The notes beneath the pieces were generated by a model that searched no databases, was not told the DNA's origin, and was given only the letters and a program-made list of their open reading frames with translations. From Apus apus (taxonomy: Eukaryota; Chordata; Aves; Apodiformes; Apodidae), in the NCBI RefSeq assembly GCF_020740795.1, contig NC_067312.1:40136905-40200904 (forward strand): 64,000 bases of DNA, read 5' to 3'. Made by a program: the position numbers and the translations under genes. Positions within the stretch are counted from its first letter, which is position 1. Each line of letters starts with the position of its first letter. Below, in pieces: positions 50,201 to 59,100 of the stretch.

Positions 50201-53200
50201 AGTTGAAGTGCTGTTTTAAAAAACAAAGTAATGTTATTGATGTGATTTTAAAGAGTATCTGAAAGTAATTTGTATCATGGGAAAAAAAATCACTATTAAC
50301 AAATAACCGGTAATTCATTTTTTTCCTTTCTAAATGGATTTTGGTATCTTCTTTCTTAAAAATGCCCCTGGAAGGTCAGTCAACATTGGCTGTACAGAAA
50401 TGAGCAACAGATTGCTGAAGGTTACTGCACACTCACTTTCCAATAGAGTCAAACACCAATACACAATAGTCAGTCAGATACTATATATTTAAAAACCACA
50501 AACTATAAAACCTTTTCACATTATTCAAATTGCTACCAGTTCTCTTCCATCTTGATTTCTAATAGCAATAAATCCAAACCCCAAAATTATGCCTCTTGTA
50601 GTAGCCAATAAAAATTATCTAAATAGAAATTAAATTACTAAGTATGTATTTTCTGCTTTGTCAATATTTTTCTTGAGTTCTAGTTTTGTGGTTTTCTAAA
50701 CTTGATTAAAGGATTATATGTTAGGAGCAGATAAATGCTTACCAAACAACAAAAACAGGTATCCATTATTCCTACCAGCTCCGGCGATGTGAGATCCTTT
50801 ATTTTAATGGTGCCATCCTTAGAAAACAAAGAAAGAAAAAACCTACATGCTATGGAAGCCTACAGGCAAAATACATAATATTAATTGTACAGCTGAAAAG
50901 GAAATTACGATTTGGTTAAGACTTCGGAATAATTGCATACCACCAGCTTTACTGATCTGCTTCCTAATGTGCCCCATATTCTGACAAAATCTGCTTTCCC
51001 ATCATGTTAAACACTGACAAAACATAAAACTATTGACAGAGAAAGCTAAAGTAAAATTTCTGATTTATAAGTAGCTAATAGAAGTTTACAACTAGTTAAC
51101 TGTCAACACATCACAAAACAGGATGTATCATAATGATTAACAAGCATAAATATGAAGGGCCCATTCTTTGAATACTGCTTTTTACAGGTAACAAAAAAGG
51201 TAAACATCACAAGCTATTTATCACTTAACTATCCTGAGGAAAAAAAATAAATTATTCAGATTGAAAACACTAATTACACTGAACTCTGCTTAACTGCAAT
51301 TTGGTAAAACTATATCATACTTTTACAGACAGCGTAGGCAAAAACAGGACAGTCCCACAAACCTTAATAGCTTGTTCGAAGTTAAGAACTTTTCTGTTGA
51401 CTTGGTTTCCAATCATACCAGCATCCATCTTGGGATCCATCATTTCAATGGCAGACATGGCTTCAAAAAGTCCAAAACTAAGAAGACAAATTTATTTTCA
51501 TTTAATACAAAACAGTCTTCATAAACCATTGTAAAGTAAAATACAATGACAAACTGAGTATACTATATTCTGACTACAGACAATCAAGTAAGGTATGTGA
51601 ACATCAGAAGATCACCAGATCTTTAGAGATCATGGTGTTCAGGAATTTGAAGCTCTCTCAACAAGAAAACAGATGTCCAAAAGTAAACTCAGCCTTTTTT
51701 TATAAAGCTGAAAAATACTCCTAAGCCAAATAAAGTATTACTTAATCTACGACATTTGCCTCTGTACACCTTATAGTGTGACACAGCATCTTTTTTAAGC
51801 TCACATACCATAATAAACTGCTATTAACTGAACAAGCTGTTCTTTATTATGCTACATCCAAAACCCCAAGTAAGATATGACCCCCCCAGATTAATGATAA
51901 TATACATGACACACTGTGCCCCATCCCTGGAAGTGTTCCAAGATCAGTCTGGAGGAGGCTCTCAGCAACCTGGGATTTAAAACTTTGTTTAAAACAGGCA
52001 TGCTAAGAAAACTGATAAAAAAACAAAAAAAGCACATGACAAGGGATCTCTTGTAGTCAGGGTATAAAAGCTTACAGGAGAATCCCACCAAATGAAAACT
52101 GGTCTACCAAAAAAGGGGTAGAGTGCATCACCTCTGCTACATGTGATATTAATCACAACTGATGCACAAGGCTTTAATACATAAAAATTGTTATTGCATG
52201 TGGCACACTGATTTTGAAAAGCGTATTTGCTTCAAAAAGCTCTCATGTATGAAATTATACTTCAAAATACGTGCTTTGATTCTACTGAGTAACTACCTGT
52301 TGACATCCCTGCACACATCTTTAACTAGGTTTGTGTTTAATACTATGCTTCTGTTTACTGATCTACTGGTCTTACATAAGCATTTTTTTCTTTATGCAAG
52401 TAAACAGACTTGTGTGGCTTAACAATTTACTTTTATCTTTGAAATACTGTAACCTCACATCATCCTTTAGTGAATTCTGCAAATTTCAGCACATGGGTTT
52501 TCTTTTTAATATTTTTCTTAATCTGTAGAGCTGTCATTTTCCATTTTAGCATGTCATTTGAGAGTTACATTAAAGCACATCAAATATTTACCCTCAACTT
52601 GTGACACCTGAAGCAACAAAATTTAAAAGTTCAGAGTGTTCCCGGCATTTTTAACTAAAAGCATGTACATATAAAATAGTTTGGTAGATCCAGCAGTGTC
52701 AACACTCGTGATCGTAAGATATGCTGTAAGCTTCTAAACTATACTCATTAACTGAAAATGTGATGTTATACTGGCACTGTAGGAAACATTCAGCATTCAT
52801 ACAGGTGCCTCATATACATACCACTGAGAACAAATAATATTCTGAATACTTAATTTATTTAAAGTTTCAAACAGCGTAGTTGATACTGCACATCTCACTT
52901 TTTAGTAAGCGTTAACATATTTGCATTACTCCTATTTAAAAAACAGATCTACCCTGTAGGAATACTTACAGTTTGTCATGAAGTAGTTCTCCTAACTTCA
53001 GTTCTACAAAGAAATAGAAAAAATAATTACAAACATCCTTCTAGTGCAACTTTTCCAGGACAATCCTGTCACTCACCCAACTGTCTTATGCTAAAAGAGA
53101 AAAAGGTGTGGGAAACAGACCAGACATGCCTACCCCACCTTCATTTGCTTTTACTTACAAAGCACTTTTAAGACTAAAAGACTAAAGAAGCCCAGATGTT

Positions 53201-54193
53201 CACATTCTTTCCTCACCCCTTGCTGTTACTTGAACTGTTAAAAGGGGTTGGAATTCTCAAACAGTAGCACCTGAACAGCCTGAAACACAGGACAGAAGTT
53301 TTCTGTGCTCCTTTATGCTGAGGCCTAATTGTTTCTAGGGGAGTTTACTGGAAGGCTTGATTCTCCTAATTATTTTTAATGAAGTCTTTAGACATATTTG
53401 AGGGGACACAAACAGTGTTATCACTAATACACATAGACTGTTTGACAGCATCAGGAAATTGTACGTAAGACGATGTAATACTGTGTGTTGTAAGCTGCAG
53501 TTTTGTATTGTATTTTCCCTAATGTCATCACAAAAGCAGTTAAAAAAATAAATTCAATGTCAAGGTAAGCTAGCAAAAGTATCTAATAACAACAAAGGCA
53601 CTGTTTAAATGGAAGCAACTGCTTCCCTGTGACTGGGATGCATCACATCTCCTGAGACGCTCAGCCTTGTTTCAAAGGAAAAAACTGACACACTGACCAA
53701 ATAAATGAAAAAACAGTTGGATCCTATATAACCAAAACTCTACAAGAAGAAAGAGCCTGTTGATGACCGAGGTTTCCATTTGGCAGAAGACAGGAAGAAA
53801 TCTTTGCAAAGAAAAAAACGCAAGTGCAAAAAGGCTTAAGACCAAAAAACATGACTTAAAAATGGTTTCTGTTATCTGGATGGAAAAGCAAACTGAGGTT
53901 TTTCTGGTATTTCCAACCTCACAGTAAATTAAACATAGGGCAAATCAATGTAGTCCATTCACATGGAGCCTGAACCTGGGTCAAACTGTTGCTTAAAACG
54001 CCACAAGGAACTACACTTAGTCCTCCAAAGGATTCCAAGTTTTCTCAGAACACAAGCAGTACAACTCACCTCTACAAGCTTCTTCAAAATCCTGGGTTAT
54101 ATCTATCCAGCTTGTATTACTCTTTTCCATCTTGTCAGGCATACCAAGCTCCCATCCTGCATCATCATCTTCTACCGAAGCTTTCATAACCAT
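32223..54193 (-). CDS. NAA35: NAA35, NatC N-terminal acetyltransferase auxiliary subunit (MAK10 homologue), 22 coding exons
   Basis: Non-catalytic large subunit of NatC, which with NAA30 (catalytic) and NAA38 acetylates nascent proteins starting Met-Leu, Met-Ile, Met-Phe and similar; it anchors the complex at the ribosome. Twenty-two minus-strand exons join in frame to 2178 nt, 725 codons plus TGA, the length I recall for human NAA35. Every exon length agrees with its translated residue count and no frameshift or stop interrupts. Diagnostic segments include [80 protein letters not shown] and the C-terminal [13 protein letters not shown]. The Mak10 domain spans the N-terminal half and a Lys tract (KKTKKKKK) lies near residue 565. 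Expression from a CpG-island promoter agrees with a housekeeping role. All introns are GT-AG except one GC-AG after coding exon 12. Confidence 0.98.
32897..32977 (-). CDS. NAA35: NAA35 coding exon 21
   Basis: Residues 680-706, phase 0. Acceptor gtgtttag, donor gtaaga. Encodes [20 protein letters not shown] then GHKKDSK. Confidence 0.97.
34002..34124 (-). CDS. NAA35: NAA35 coding exon 20
   Basis: Residues 639-679, phase 0. Acceptor acatgccag, donor gtaaga. Encodes [20 protein letters not shown] and ends ENIPNPDYE. Confidence 0.97.
34785..35455 (+). mobile_element. Old, strongly diverged CR1 fragment
   Basis: Reads as a decayed CR1 3' half: LDTRKK-like coding remnants near 35220-35240, GGTCACTTCCAACCAACGCT and TCTATGATTT at the end. 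Antisense to NAA35, in the intron between coding exons 19 and 20. Much more diverged than its neighbour at 35972. Confidence 0.7.
35794..35934 (-). CDS. NAA35: NAA35 coding exon 19
   Basis: Residues 592-638, phase 0. Acceptor tttgattttag, donor gtgagt. Encodes [20 protein letters not shown] and ends [13 protein letters not shown]1 copy starts about 40 bp upstream of this exon, on the acceptor side. Confidence 0.97.
35972..36836 (+). mobile_element. CR1 LINE fragment abutting NAA35 exon 19
   Basis: Begins with the CR1 segment AAGTTTGCC...CCAAGCTGTGTGG and continues through [19 protein letters not shown] (about 36174-36230), GLFSLEK-like and [17 protein letters not shown] remnants to the tail GATCTCTAAGGTCCCTTCCA and TTCTGTGATTCTATG. 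Antisense to NAA35. 5'-truncated with several frameshifts. Confidence 0.93.
37033..37100 (-). CDS. NAA35: NAA35 coding exon 18
   Basis: Residues 569-591. Acceptor aatttgcag, donor gtaatt. Encodes [20 protein letters not shown] then MYK. Confidence 0.97.
38330..38466 (-). CDS. NAA35: NAA35 coding exon 17 (Lys tract)
   Basis: Residues 523-568. Acceptor cactgtag, donor gtatct. Encodes [20 protein letters not shown] and ends [12 protein letters not shown], a basic stretch conserved with human. Confidence 0.96.
39633..39811 (-). CDS. NAA35: NAA35 coding exon 16
   Basis: Residues 464-522 plus two bases. Acceptor cttttgatag, donor gtaaga. Encodes [20 protein letters not shown] and ends MHEYYYIYW, with the Trp codon split. 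Confidence 0.97.
40670..40755 (+). repeat. Degenerate ACATTTTATAAA tandem repeat
   Basis: Several consecutive copies of an AAACATT(TT)ATAAA unit about 12-14 bp long, AT-rich, in the NAA35 intron between coding exons 15 and 16. Confidence 0.85.
41148..41246 (-). CDS. NAA35: NAA35 coding exon 15
   Basis: Residues 431-463, phase 0. Acceptor ttttcag, donor gtaatg. Encodes [20 protein letters not shown] and ends FATLQDE. Confidence 0.97.
41540..42100 (+). mobile_element. CR1 LINE fragment in the NAA35 intron after coding exon 14
   Basis: Starts in the [24 protein letters not shown] segment and continues to the tail (TCCAACCTAAATGATTCTAT) at about 42076-42100. Several small deletions break the frame, including one between the TVASRT-like and [14 protein letters not shown] parts. 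Sense on the plus strand, antisense to NAA35. Confidence 0.88.
42485..42551 (-). CDS. NAA35: NAA35 coding exon 14
   Basis: Residues 408-430. Acceptor ccttttag, donor gtgagt. Encodes [20 protein letters not shown] then VR. From memory the second Cys is Tyr in human. Confidence 0.95.
42770..42876 (-). CDS. NAA35: NAA35 coding exon 13
   Basis: Residues 373-407 plus two bases. Acceptor actttcag, donor gtaagt. Encodes [20 protein letters not shown] and ends [10 protein letters not shown], with a split Lys codon. Confidence 0.97.
43385..43444 (-). CDS. NAA35: NAA35 coding exon 12, ends at a GC donor
   Basis: Residues 353-372: [20 protein letters not shown]. Acceptor gtgaattag. The exon ends TTACAG and the intron starts GCAAGT, a GC-AG intron whose flanking donor bases are otherwise perfect consensus. 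Frame and residues agree with human on both sides. Confidence 0.94.
43490..43582 (+). repeat. Imperfect CA/TA-rich simple repeat
   Basis: Interrupted ACAC and ATATAC runs with no coding content, in the NAA35 intron between coding exons 11 and 12. Confidence 0.7.
43922..44007 (+). repeat. Diverged 44-bp tandem duplication
   Basis: AAGTGTCTTCTAATAAATG at 43922 recurs as AAGTGTCTTATAATAAATG at 43966, and the sequence after each copy is also similar (CAGTAACTGACAATAAC, then CATTAAGTGAGAATAAC). In the NAA35 intron between coding exons 11 and 12. Confidence 0.8.
44499..44677 (-). CDS. NAA35: NAA35 coding exon 11
   Basis: Residues 293-352. Acceptor ccttcattag, donor gtaagc. Encodes [20 protein letters not shown] and ends NLTNLHCIL, nearly identical to human. 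Confidence 0.97.
45172..45286 (-). CDS. NAA35: NAA35 coding exon 10
   Basis: Residues 255-292 plus one base. Acceptor tgcctttcag, donor gtatat. Encodes [20 protein letters not shown] and ends AQNDTTKG; the spare G completes Asp of DHP in the next exon, which fixes the donor. Confidence 0.96.
45765..46050. repeat. AT-rich low-complexity block
   Basis: Nearly 300 bp of almost pure A/T, starting with (AAT)-type units and running into TATA-type dinucleotide-rich sequence with much self-complementarity. It lies in the NAA35 intron between coding exons 9 and 10. Confidence 0.95.
46268..46351 (-). CDS. NAA35: NAA35 coding exon 9
   Basis: Residues 227-254, phase 0. Acceptor ttattgtag, donor gtttgt. 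Encodes [20 protein letters not shown] and continues to AFTKKE. An AT-rich tract lies about 220 bp away, in the intron that follows. Confidence 0.96.
46733..46925 (-). mobile_element. Short CR1 fragment
   Basis: Reversed CR1 sequence with recognisable GAAGAGACTGACATCCATCT, CTTTCAGGTAGTTGCTGAG and CTCCAGGCTAAACAATCTTA. It is internal, lacks the 3' tail and lies in the NAA35 intron between coding exons 8 and 9. Confidence 0.78.
47177..47227 (-). CDS. NAA35: NAA35 coding exon 8 (51 bp)
   Basis: Residues 210-226, phase 0 at both ends. Acceptor actttctag, donor gtaatt. Encodes [17 protein letters not shown]; skipping would remove 17 residues without a frameshift. Confidence 0.95.
47784..47827 (-). 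CDS. NAA35: NAA35 coding exon 7 (44 bp)
   Basis: Residues 195-209. Acceptor ttttccag, donor gtattt. Encodes [15 protein letters not shown] with the first Gly codon split across the intron. Confidence 0.95.
48517..48583 (-). CDS. NAA35: NAA35 coding exon 6
   Basis: Residues 173-194 plus one base. Acceptor after a T run (tttttttag), donor gtacag. Encodes [20 protein letters not shown] then VT. Confidence 0.96.
49384..49551 (-). CDS. NAA35: NAA35 coding exon 5
   Basis: Residues 117-172. Acceptor tttttcctag, donor gtgtgt. Begins [20 protein letters not shown] and ends [10 protein letters not shown], essentially identical to the human segment. Confidence 0.97.
50743..50817 (-). CDS. NAA35: NAA35 coding exon 4
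   Basis: Residues 92-116, acceptor ttctaag, donor gtaagc, phase 0 at both ends. Encodes [20 protein letters not shown] then CFCCL. From memory human has DLTLPELIG here, so Ser replaces Leu. Confidence 0.96.
51363..51477 (-). CDS. NAA35: NAA35 coding exon 3
   Basis: Residues 53-91. Acceptor tcttcttag, donor gtttgt. Encodes [20 protein letters not shown] and continues to NFEQAIK, one of the most conserved blocks of the Mak10 family. Confidence 0.97.
51915..51976 (+). mobile_element. Very short CR1 3' remnant
   Basis: CCCATCCCTGGAAGTGTTCC followed by a degenerate GGAGGCTCTCAGCAACCTGG matches the CR1 segment just before its 3'UTR. In the NAA35 intron between coding exons 2 and 3. Confidence 0.6.
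52970..53003 (-). CDS. NAA35: NAA35 coding exon 2 (34-bp microexon)
   Basis: Acceptor ctttgtag, donor gtaagt. With the split codons it encodes [12 protein letters not shown], residues 42-53. At 34 bp it is easy for gene finders to miss, and skipping it would shift the frame. Confidence 0.95.
54070..54193 (-). CDS. NAA35: NAA35 coding exon 1 (start codon)
   Basis: ATG is read at 54193-54191 on the minus strand and gives [20 protein letters not shown], close to the human N-terminus. The donor gtgagt starts at 54069. The 5' acceptor is probably TCTCTTAG just above 54215, leaving about 22 bases of 5'UTR in this exon; that boundary is less certain than the coding part. Confidence 0.95.
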
Positions 54194-54215
54194 GATGCCT
54201 CAACTTTAAACCTGT

Positions 54216-55019
54216 CTAAGAGACACTGCACATTATGCACAAATTAGAGGAAGTGCTTCATGGGAGTATTTTCTCAAGAATCAGGTGAGAAAGGGAGACT
54301 AGCTAGCTAAGCTGACTTCATTTGAATAGCTACTATTGCTTAAAACCAGTCAAAAACACTTAGTAATGAAAATAATATTAAAAATATTTTCCTATTCACC
54401 AATTTCTCTACAACTAACTTGCAGGCTATGAAACCTCAGAAACTGGGAACATCAAAACATTAGCAGTACAGAGCTGCAAAAAAGTGTGTGCTATCAAACT
54501 GGAAATAAAATGGGAAACAATATAAAGAAATCTGCTCTTACAACAGATGTAGACATCACAACATTTTTGCTGATGCTTTACACTGTTAGAAATACAAATG
54601 TTCTCCCACTGCCCTGTGAAAAGAATTAAAAGAGGGAACGATAAAACTGACTACAGGGGTTTGTTCTTTGTAGGAAGTGTACCCAAACAAATGGGTGAAA
54701 ATGGGCATATTTCCTCTAACTTCTTCAGCAGAAAGTAACACCAGGATTACTGCAGAGATGATAAGCAACTTGAGACTGGAATGCAGTTTTTTAACTCCCC
54801 CACCAGTTATTTCAAACAGGAACTTTATGTTAGTCAGTCTGCCTGCCCTTGAGATATCACCAGGGCTAAAACTCCCCCTAACTAGTCGCAGATCTTGCAA
54901 CAGGCACCGACGAGCTCGGTGAGCTCTGAACAGCTCAACCACGGGCCCCACAGAAGCTTCAAACAAAGGCCGCAGTGACATGAGGCTTCTGGGCACCGGG
55001 AATTAACTGAAACGAAGGG
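54216..55019 (-). other. NAA35 5'UTR intron (proximal part)
   Basis: AT-rich stretch between the CpG island and the first coding exon. A minus-strand frame of 136 codons at 54586-54996 shows no recognisable family and is taken as chance. No repeat seen. Confidence 0.5.
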
Positions 55020-55685
55020 GGTGGGGGAGGGAGCGGCTGGCGGCGACCACACCAATCCCGAGCACCAGCGCAGGTGCGACTCGGCCCCAGGAAAGCGCAG
55101 CCTCCCCTCGCCCCCCCTCTACGCCAGCGACCGCCGAGACAGCCCAGGCTCTGTGCGCCGGGGCGAGAAAACACCTAGGAACCCATGAAAAGACGCTGAA
55201 CCCACGCTTGGCTTCCAGACCCTGGCGGCCGCGCAGCCAGACCCTCCCGGGGTCTCCCCCTCCCGCAGGCCCAGCGTCCCCAGAGCGGGCCCCGCAGCTC
55301 ACCGGGCCTGCCGAGGCGCGGGCCGGGCGGGCAGCCCCGCTCTCCCCGGGCACGGCGCTGACAGGCCGCGCGGCCCCTCCGCCCCGGGCTCCCCCTCCTT
55401 CTGCCTCCCTCGGCGGGGCCGGCTCTGCTGGGCCAGGCGCGGCCGCGGCCCCTGGCGCGGCCTCCAGCGACGGCGGAACGGCACCCGCCGCCCCGCGCGG
55501 CCCAGGGGCGCTCACCCGCTGCTCCCGCACCGCGCTCCGCCGCCTCGGGCCCGGGGCAGGACCCCCGCACTCCCGCTGCCGCCAGCCCAGCCCAGCCCCC
55601 GGCGCAGGCGCGGAGGCACCGCGGGGCGCTCCCAATCCGCGCTGCCGCCGCGGGTGCGCATGTGCGGGCCGCCCCCACCGGGGCG

Positions 55686-55735
55686 CGGCGGGAGGCCGGG
55701 CGCGGTGCGGGAGGCGGGGCGCGGTGCGGGAGGCG
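55686..55735 (+). repeat. GC-rich minisatellite within the CpG island
   Basis: The unit GGGCGCGGTGCGGGAGGCG occurs twice in tandem (period 19), with a degenerate copy (GGGCGCGGCGGGAGGCC) in front. Confidence 0.85.
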
Positions 55736-56017
55736 GGGGCGGCTGCTGCGTGGGAGCTGGAGCCTGTGGGGAGAGGCGTCCTGGGCCTCTCGTGGTGCGG
55801 GGAGGCCCGGGGAGAGGGGCGGGAACCCTGCGCAGACCGGGGCCGGGGTACACCCGGCTCGGGCCGGGAGGAAGGCGGTGCTGCCGCGGGCGGGCGGGCG
55901 GAGCTGGAGCGGAGGGGCTCGGTCTCTGGGCCTGTCCCCGGCGGTGTGACCGGCCTGCGCCTCTGCGGGTGTCTGTGGTGCCCCTCGGCCCGTCCCCGTG
56001 CCCCGGGGCCGGCGGGG

Positions 56018-56085
56018 GCAGGTGCGGGGGCAGGTGCGGGGCTCGGGGGGCAGGTGCGGGGCTCGGGGGGCCGCGGGCGGCGCCG
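56018..56085 (+). repeat. GCAGGTGCGGGG tandem repeat at the CpG-island edge
   Basis: GGCAGGTGCGGGG occurs four times, the last two followed by CTCGGGGGG (unit of about 21 bp). Strongly G-rich on the plus strand. Confidence 0.88.
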
Positions 56086-56159
56086 TGAAGCCACGCGGGC
56101 TGTTCTGGAATTCTGCCGAGCTTGGAGTGCTGAATTGAAAGCAGGCTTGAGGCGAGTTT

Positions 56160-59100
56160 AAAAAAAGAAAATAAATAATTAGTTTTATTTTCCCCGGTGC
56201 GCTTCCTCCCCTCCCTTTTGCCCTCTTCGCTTTGATGAACCCCAGTCTGCTAGAGGCTGCCTAAGCGCCTTTCTCTGCAGCGTCCGTCGGATGTGCCGAT
56301 TGCCCCTTTCCTCTGGGGAAAGCTGGGTGACACGTCTTCACTGCGCTGGGTTTTTAGAGCCGTTTACAGTGGGTTTGATCGTTATTTTTTTTTTTTTTTC
56401 AAAATGCACACAGGGAACGCTTCCAGTGTTTCTCGCAAAGATCACCAGTGTAAAAAGACAGTGGCTATTGTGCTTTGCTAATCAAATAGAGCCTAGCTTA
56501 GGTATATCTTGCCTCCAATGTTATGAGGAAGGAATTAAGATTTTAAAATGAAAATACTAACATCTCCCATTCCATTCAGTGTACTGGTGCTTCTGTGAGC
56601 AAATGCCTGTTTGTTTTTCTGTGCAGGCTGAATGATAGCAATTACGAGCTGGCTTTTGGGAAGTAGTCATGGTGATCTCAGTCCAGTTCTCAGTAGACCA
56701 GTGGATGCATCATAAATAACTGTAAGCAATTATTGCTTCTCTTGTCATCAGAAATGTACATCTGGCTGATTATGTGTGTGTGGAATGACCATAGCAGTTT
56801 TAAAAGTTAACATACGTTCACTGCAGTAACACCTAAATTTAGATGTTTTGAGAACATCAAAACACTTTAACCTGATACAATGAAGTGCTTTGGTAGAGCA
56901 CTGTGAAGACTGATCTGACTCACGTGAGAAGATCTAGAGAAATAAAATGGCTTTTTACTTAGGTTTAGATTCTACACACACACTTATTGTTTAGGGGGAT
57001 ATGTGACAAAAGTTACTAGTATTTAAAATGCCTTGATAATAGCATCCCTTTATTTCTTAGTCAAATACCTACATGTGGGATCCACAACGCAGTCCTCAAT
57101 GTTAAGCAAAATACAAAAGAAAAGCAACCTCCAGTTAGTTCTTGGTGGTTGTGTCCAGAACATGTGGTGTGCTTCTTTCATGGTGAAGTGAAGGTAGATT
57201 AAGAATTACAAGGAATTTGCTTCAGTGTTAACGATGGAGTACCTTTGTTCCTGTAACACAGTAAGAACACATCATCATACTTGACTTAAATAGTGTGCTT
57301 TAAGAAAACTCCAGTGAACCATGTACCAGATGAGGGTGTAGTCAGTTGACTGCCTTCTTTTCTCATCTTTCCAAAGTGATGTTGCATTAATTCTAAAGGT
57401 ACTGATGTATTTTTTGTGAGTTTGTAACACAAGAGTGTCTATTTTTACACTGCAGAAGCTCTTACTAAAGCAATACTAATTTTTTAAGGATACTTAAGAG
57501 GAGAAATTAGCAAACTTGTCCTCTACCATTCAGTTTAAAAAAAAAAAAAATCCTGTAAAAGGAATTTTGACTAGCATAAGCAAAAAGGCATCTGCAGTCT
57601 TTGAAGTACTGTGTGCATAAAGGTCAATTAAATAAATCAGAAAAACACTATTTCCCACTAAGTTTTGTTTATTGATAACGTATTCTCATGCTCTGCTATT
57701 TTTTAAATAAAACTCCTTTGTTTGCTCTGAGGGTCAAGAATCTCAGGTGTATAGAGTTACATATTGACCTGTTTATACAAAATTATATCATTTGTAAATA
57801 ATTTAAAAAATAGAGAACCCTCCTCCCTTAAGTGTCTTAAGTCCATGAGGGAAGGTGAGGTCACCTGGTGCAAGTTCCTTTCGGTTAGTTTGCCCTCCAA
57901 GTATCTAGTAGTAATTTTTTAAGATTATTCTTTAGCTTTTGCCTTGCTCAAAGCTGATTTTTCAGGAACCTACCACTGCTTTGATGCCCATGTTAATAGA
58001 AGTACTTGGTGCAGGGAGAAAAGGAAAATGGGAGAAATGTGAAAGTATGCAAAGGGGGCCATAGTGTATTTTAATTCTTGCTGTTCTTTAATATGCCTGT
58101 ATATGAAAGAATTTACCACAGGCTATTCCAGTTTAAGAGCCTGTTTAAAATCAAAACAGCCTGAAAAACTGCTCCAGTTTGCAACTTAAGAGTCCTTACT
58201 TAGCTGACAGCTTTGTCCTCATGGTACACTGATTATAACCAAAAATTCCTGTCATAGTATTGAGGATGTGAAGAACTATAATATAGAATCATAGGATGAT
58301 TAAGGTTGGAAAATACCTTCAAGGTCATGGAGTACAACCATAATCCAACTACCACAACCACTAAACTATATCCTCAAGCGCCACATCTAAATGCTTCTTG
58401 AACACCTCCAGGATGGCCAGTGCACATCTCTTTTAGATTAACATGTGATTGCTTAAGGTCTTCCCCCATCCTTCCTCTGCACCTACTTGCATATAACACA
58501 AAATAAATTTCCTAGCCTGGACAAGGGGCAGAAAAAACTATAAAACCCAATGAAAATGAGCAGGAAAGGTGCAGAAGAGAATTTAAATGAAGAAGCAGAC
58601 AAAGACAGTGATTTCATTATAATTAAGGCTGGAATAAAATTTCCACTAGCTTAGTCACAGAAACTTTGCTTAAACATTTTTTTTTCAATTGCAATCTGAC
58701 AGATGGTTCTTTGGGAGACACTGAAGGTTTCAGAAGAAATTATCTAATTATATAAAAACTTTTTTCCTTGTAAATGAGTTACTTGTCTTTACTCCTCCTT
58801 TGTCAAAAAGTTCTCAGCTACTATATGCAACCAGAATACAAAACTTCTTGTGAAAAACAGGAAAAGAAATAAAACTTCCCAGAATTCCCATGGGCTGCCT
58901 TCTTGCTAAGAACAAATCCATTTCAACTACTCCAGTCCCTCCTGTCTATAAGAGTGAGGACAATCCATTCAGGAATGCACACCCCAAGAACTTTCAGGCA
59001 TAAAACTCAAGTGCATTAGGTAAGGTTGGAAACAGAAGATTTGAGGCAGAAGGGTAAATGGGACTGTTCTGAGAATTACCAGATGAATCTCAAATTGGTG

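Larger units (their letters stand above)
55020..56110 (-). promoter_or_regulatory. NAA35: CpG-island promoter and non-coding first exon of NAA35
   Basis: About 1.1 kb of very GC- and CpG-rich sequence in an otherwise AT-rich window, 0.8-1.9 kb upstream of the NAA35 start codon. On the minus strand it holds an NRF1-like palindrome (TGCGCATGTGCG, 55655-55666), an inverted CCAAT box (55632-55636) and many GC boxes. Two good donors could end a non-coding exon 1: GCGG|GTGAGC with last exon base 55516, and CCCG|GTGAGC with last exon base 55303. No TATA box is seen. Long open frames on both strands here result from base composition. Whether a divergent plus-strand transcript also starts here cannot be judged. 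Confidence 0.85.

Noticed and set aside
55003-56161. Open frames of 363 codons (-) and 317 codons (+) over the CpG island
   Set aside because: Both strands and several frames are open at once and translate to Ala/Arg/Gly/Pro-rich sequence, the expected result of high GC. No domain is visible.
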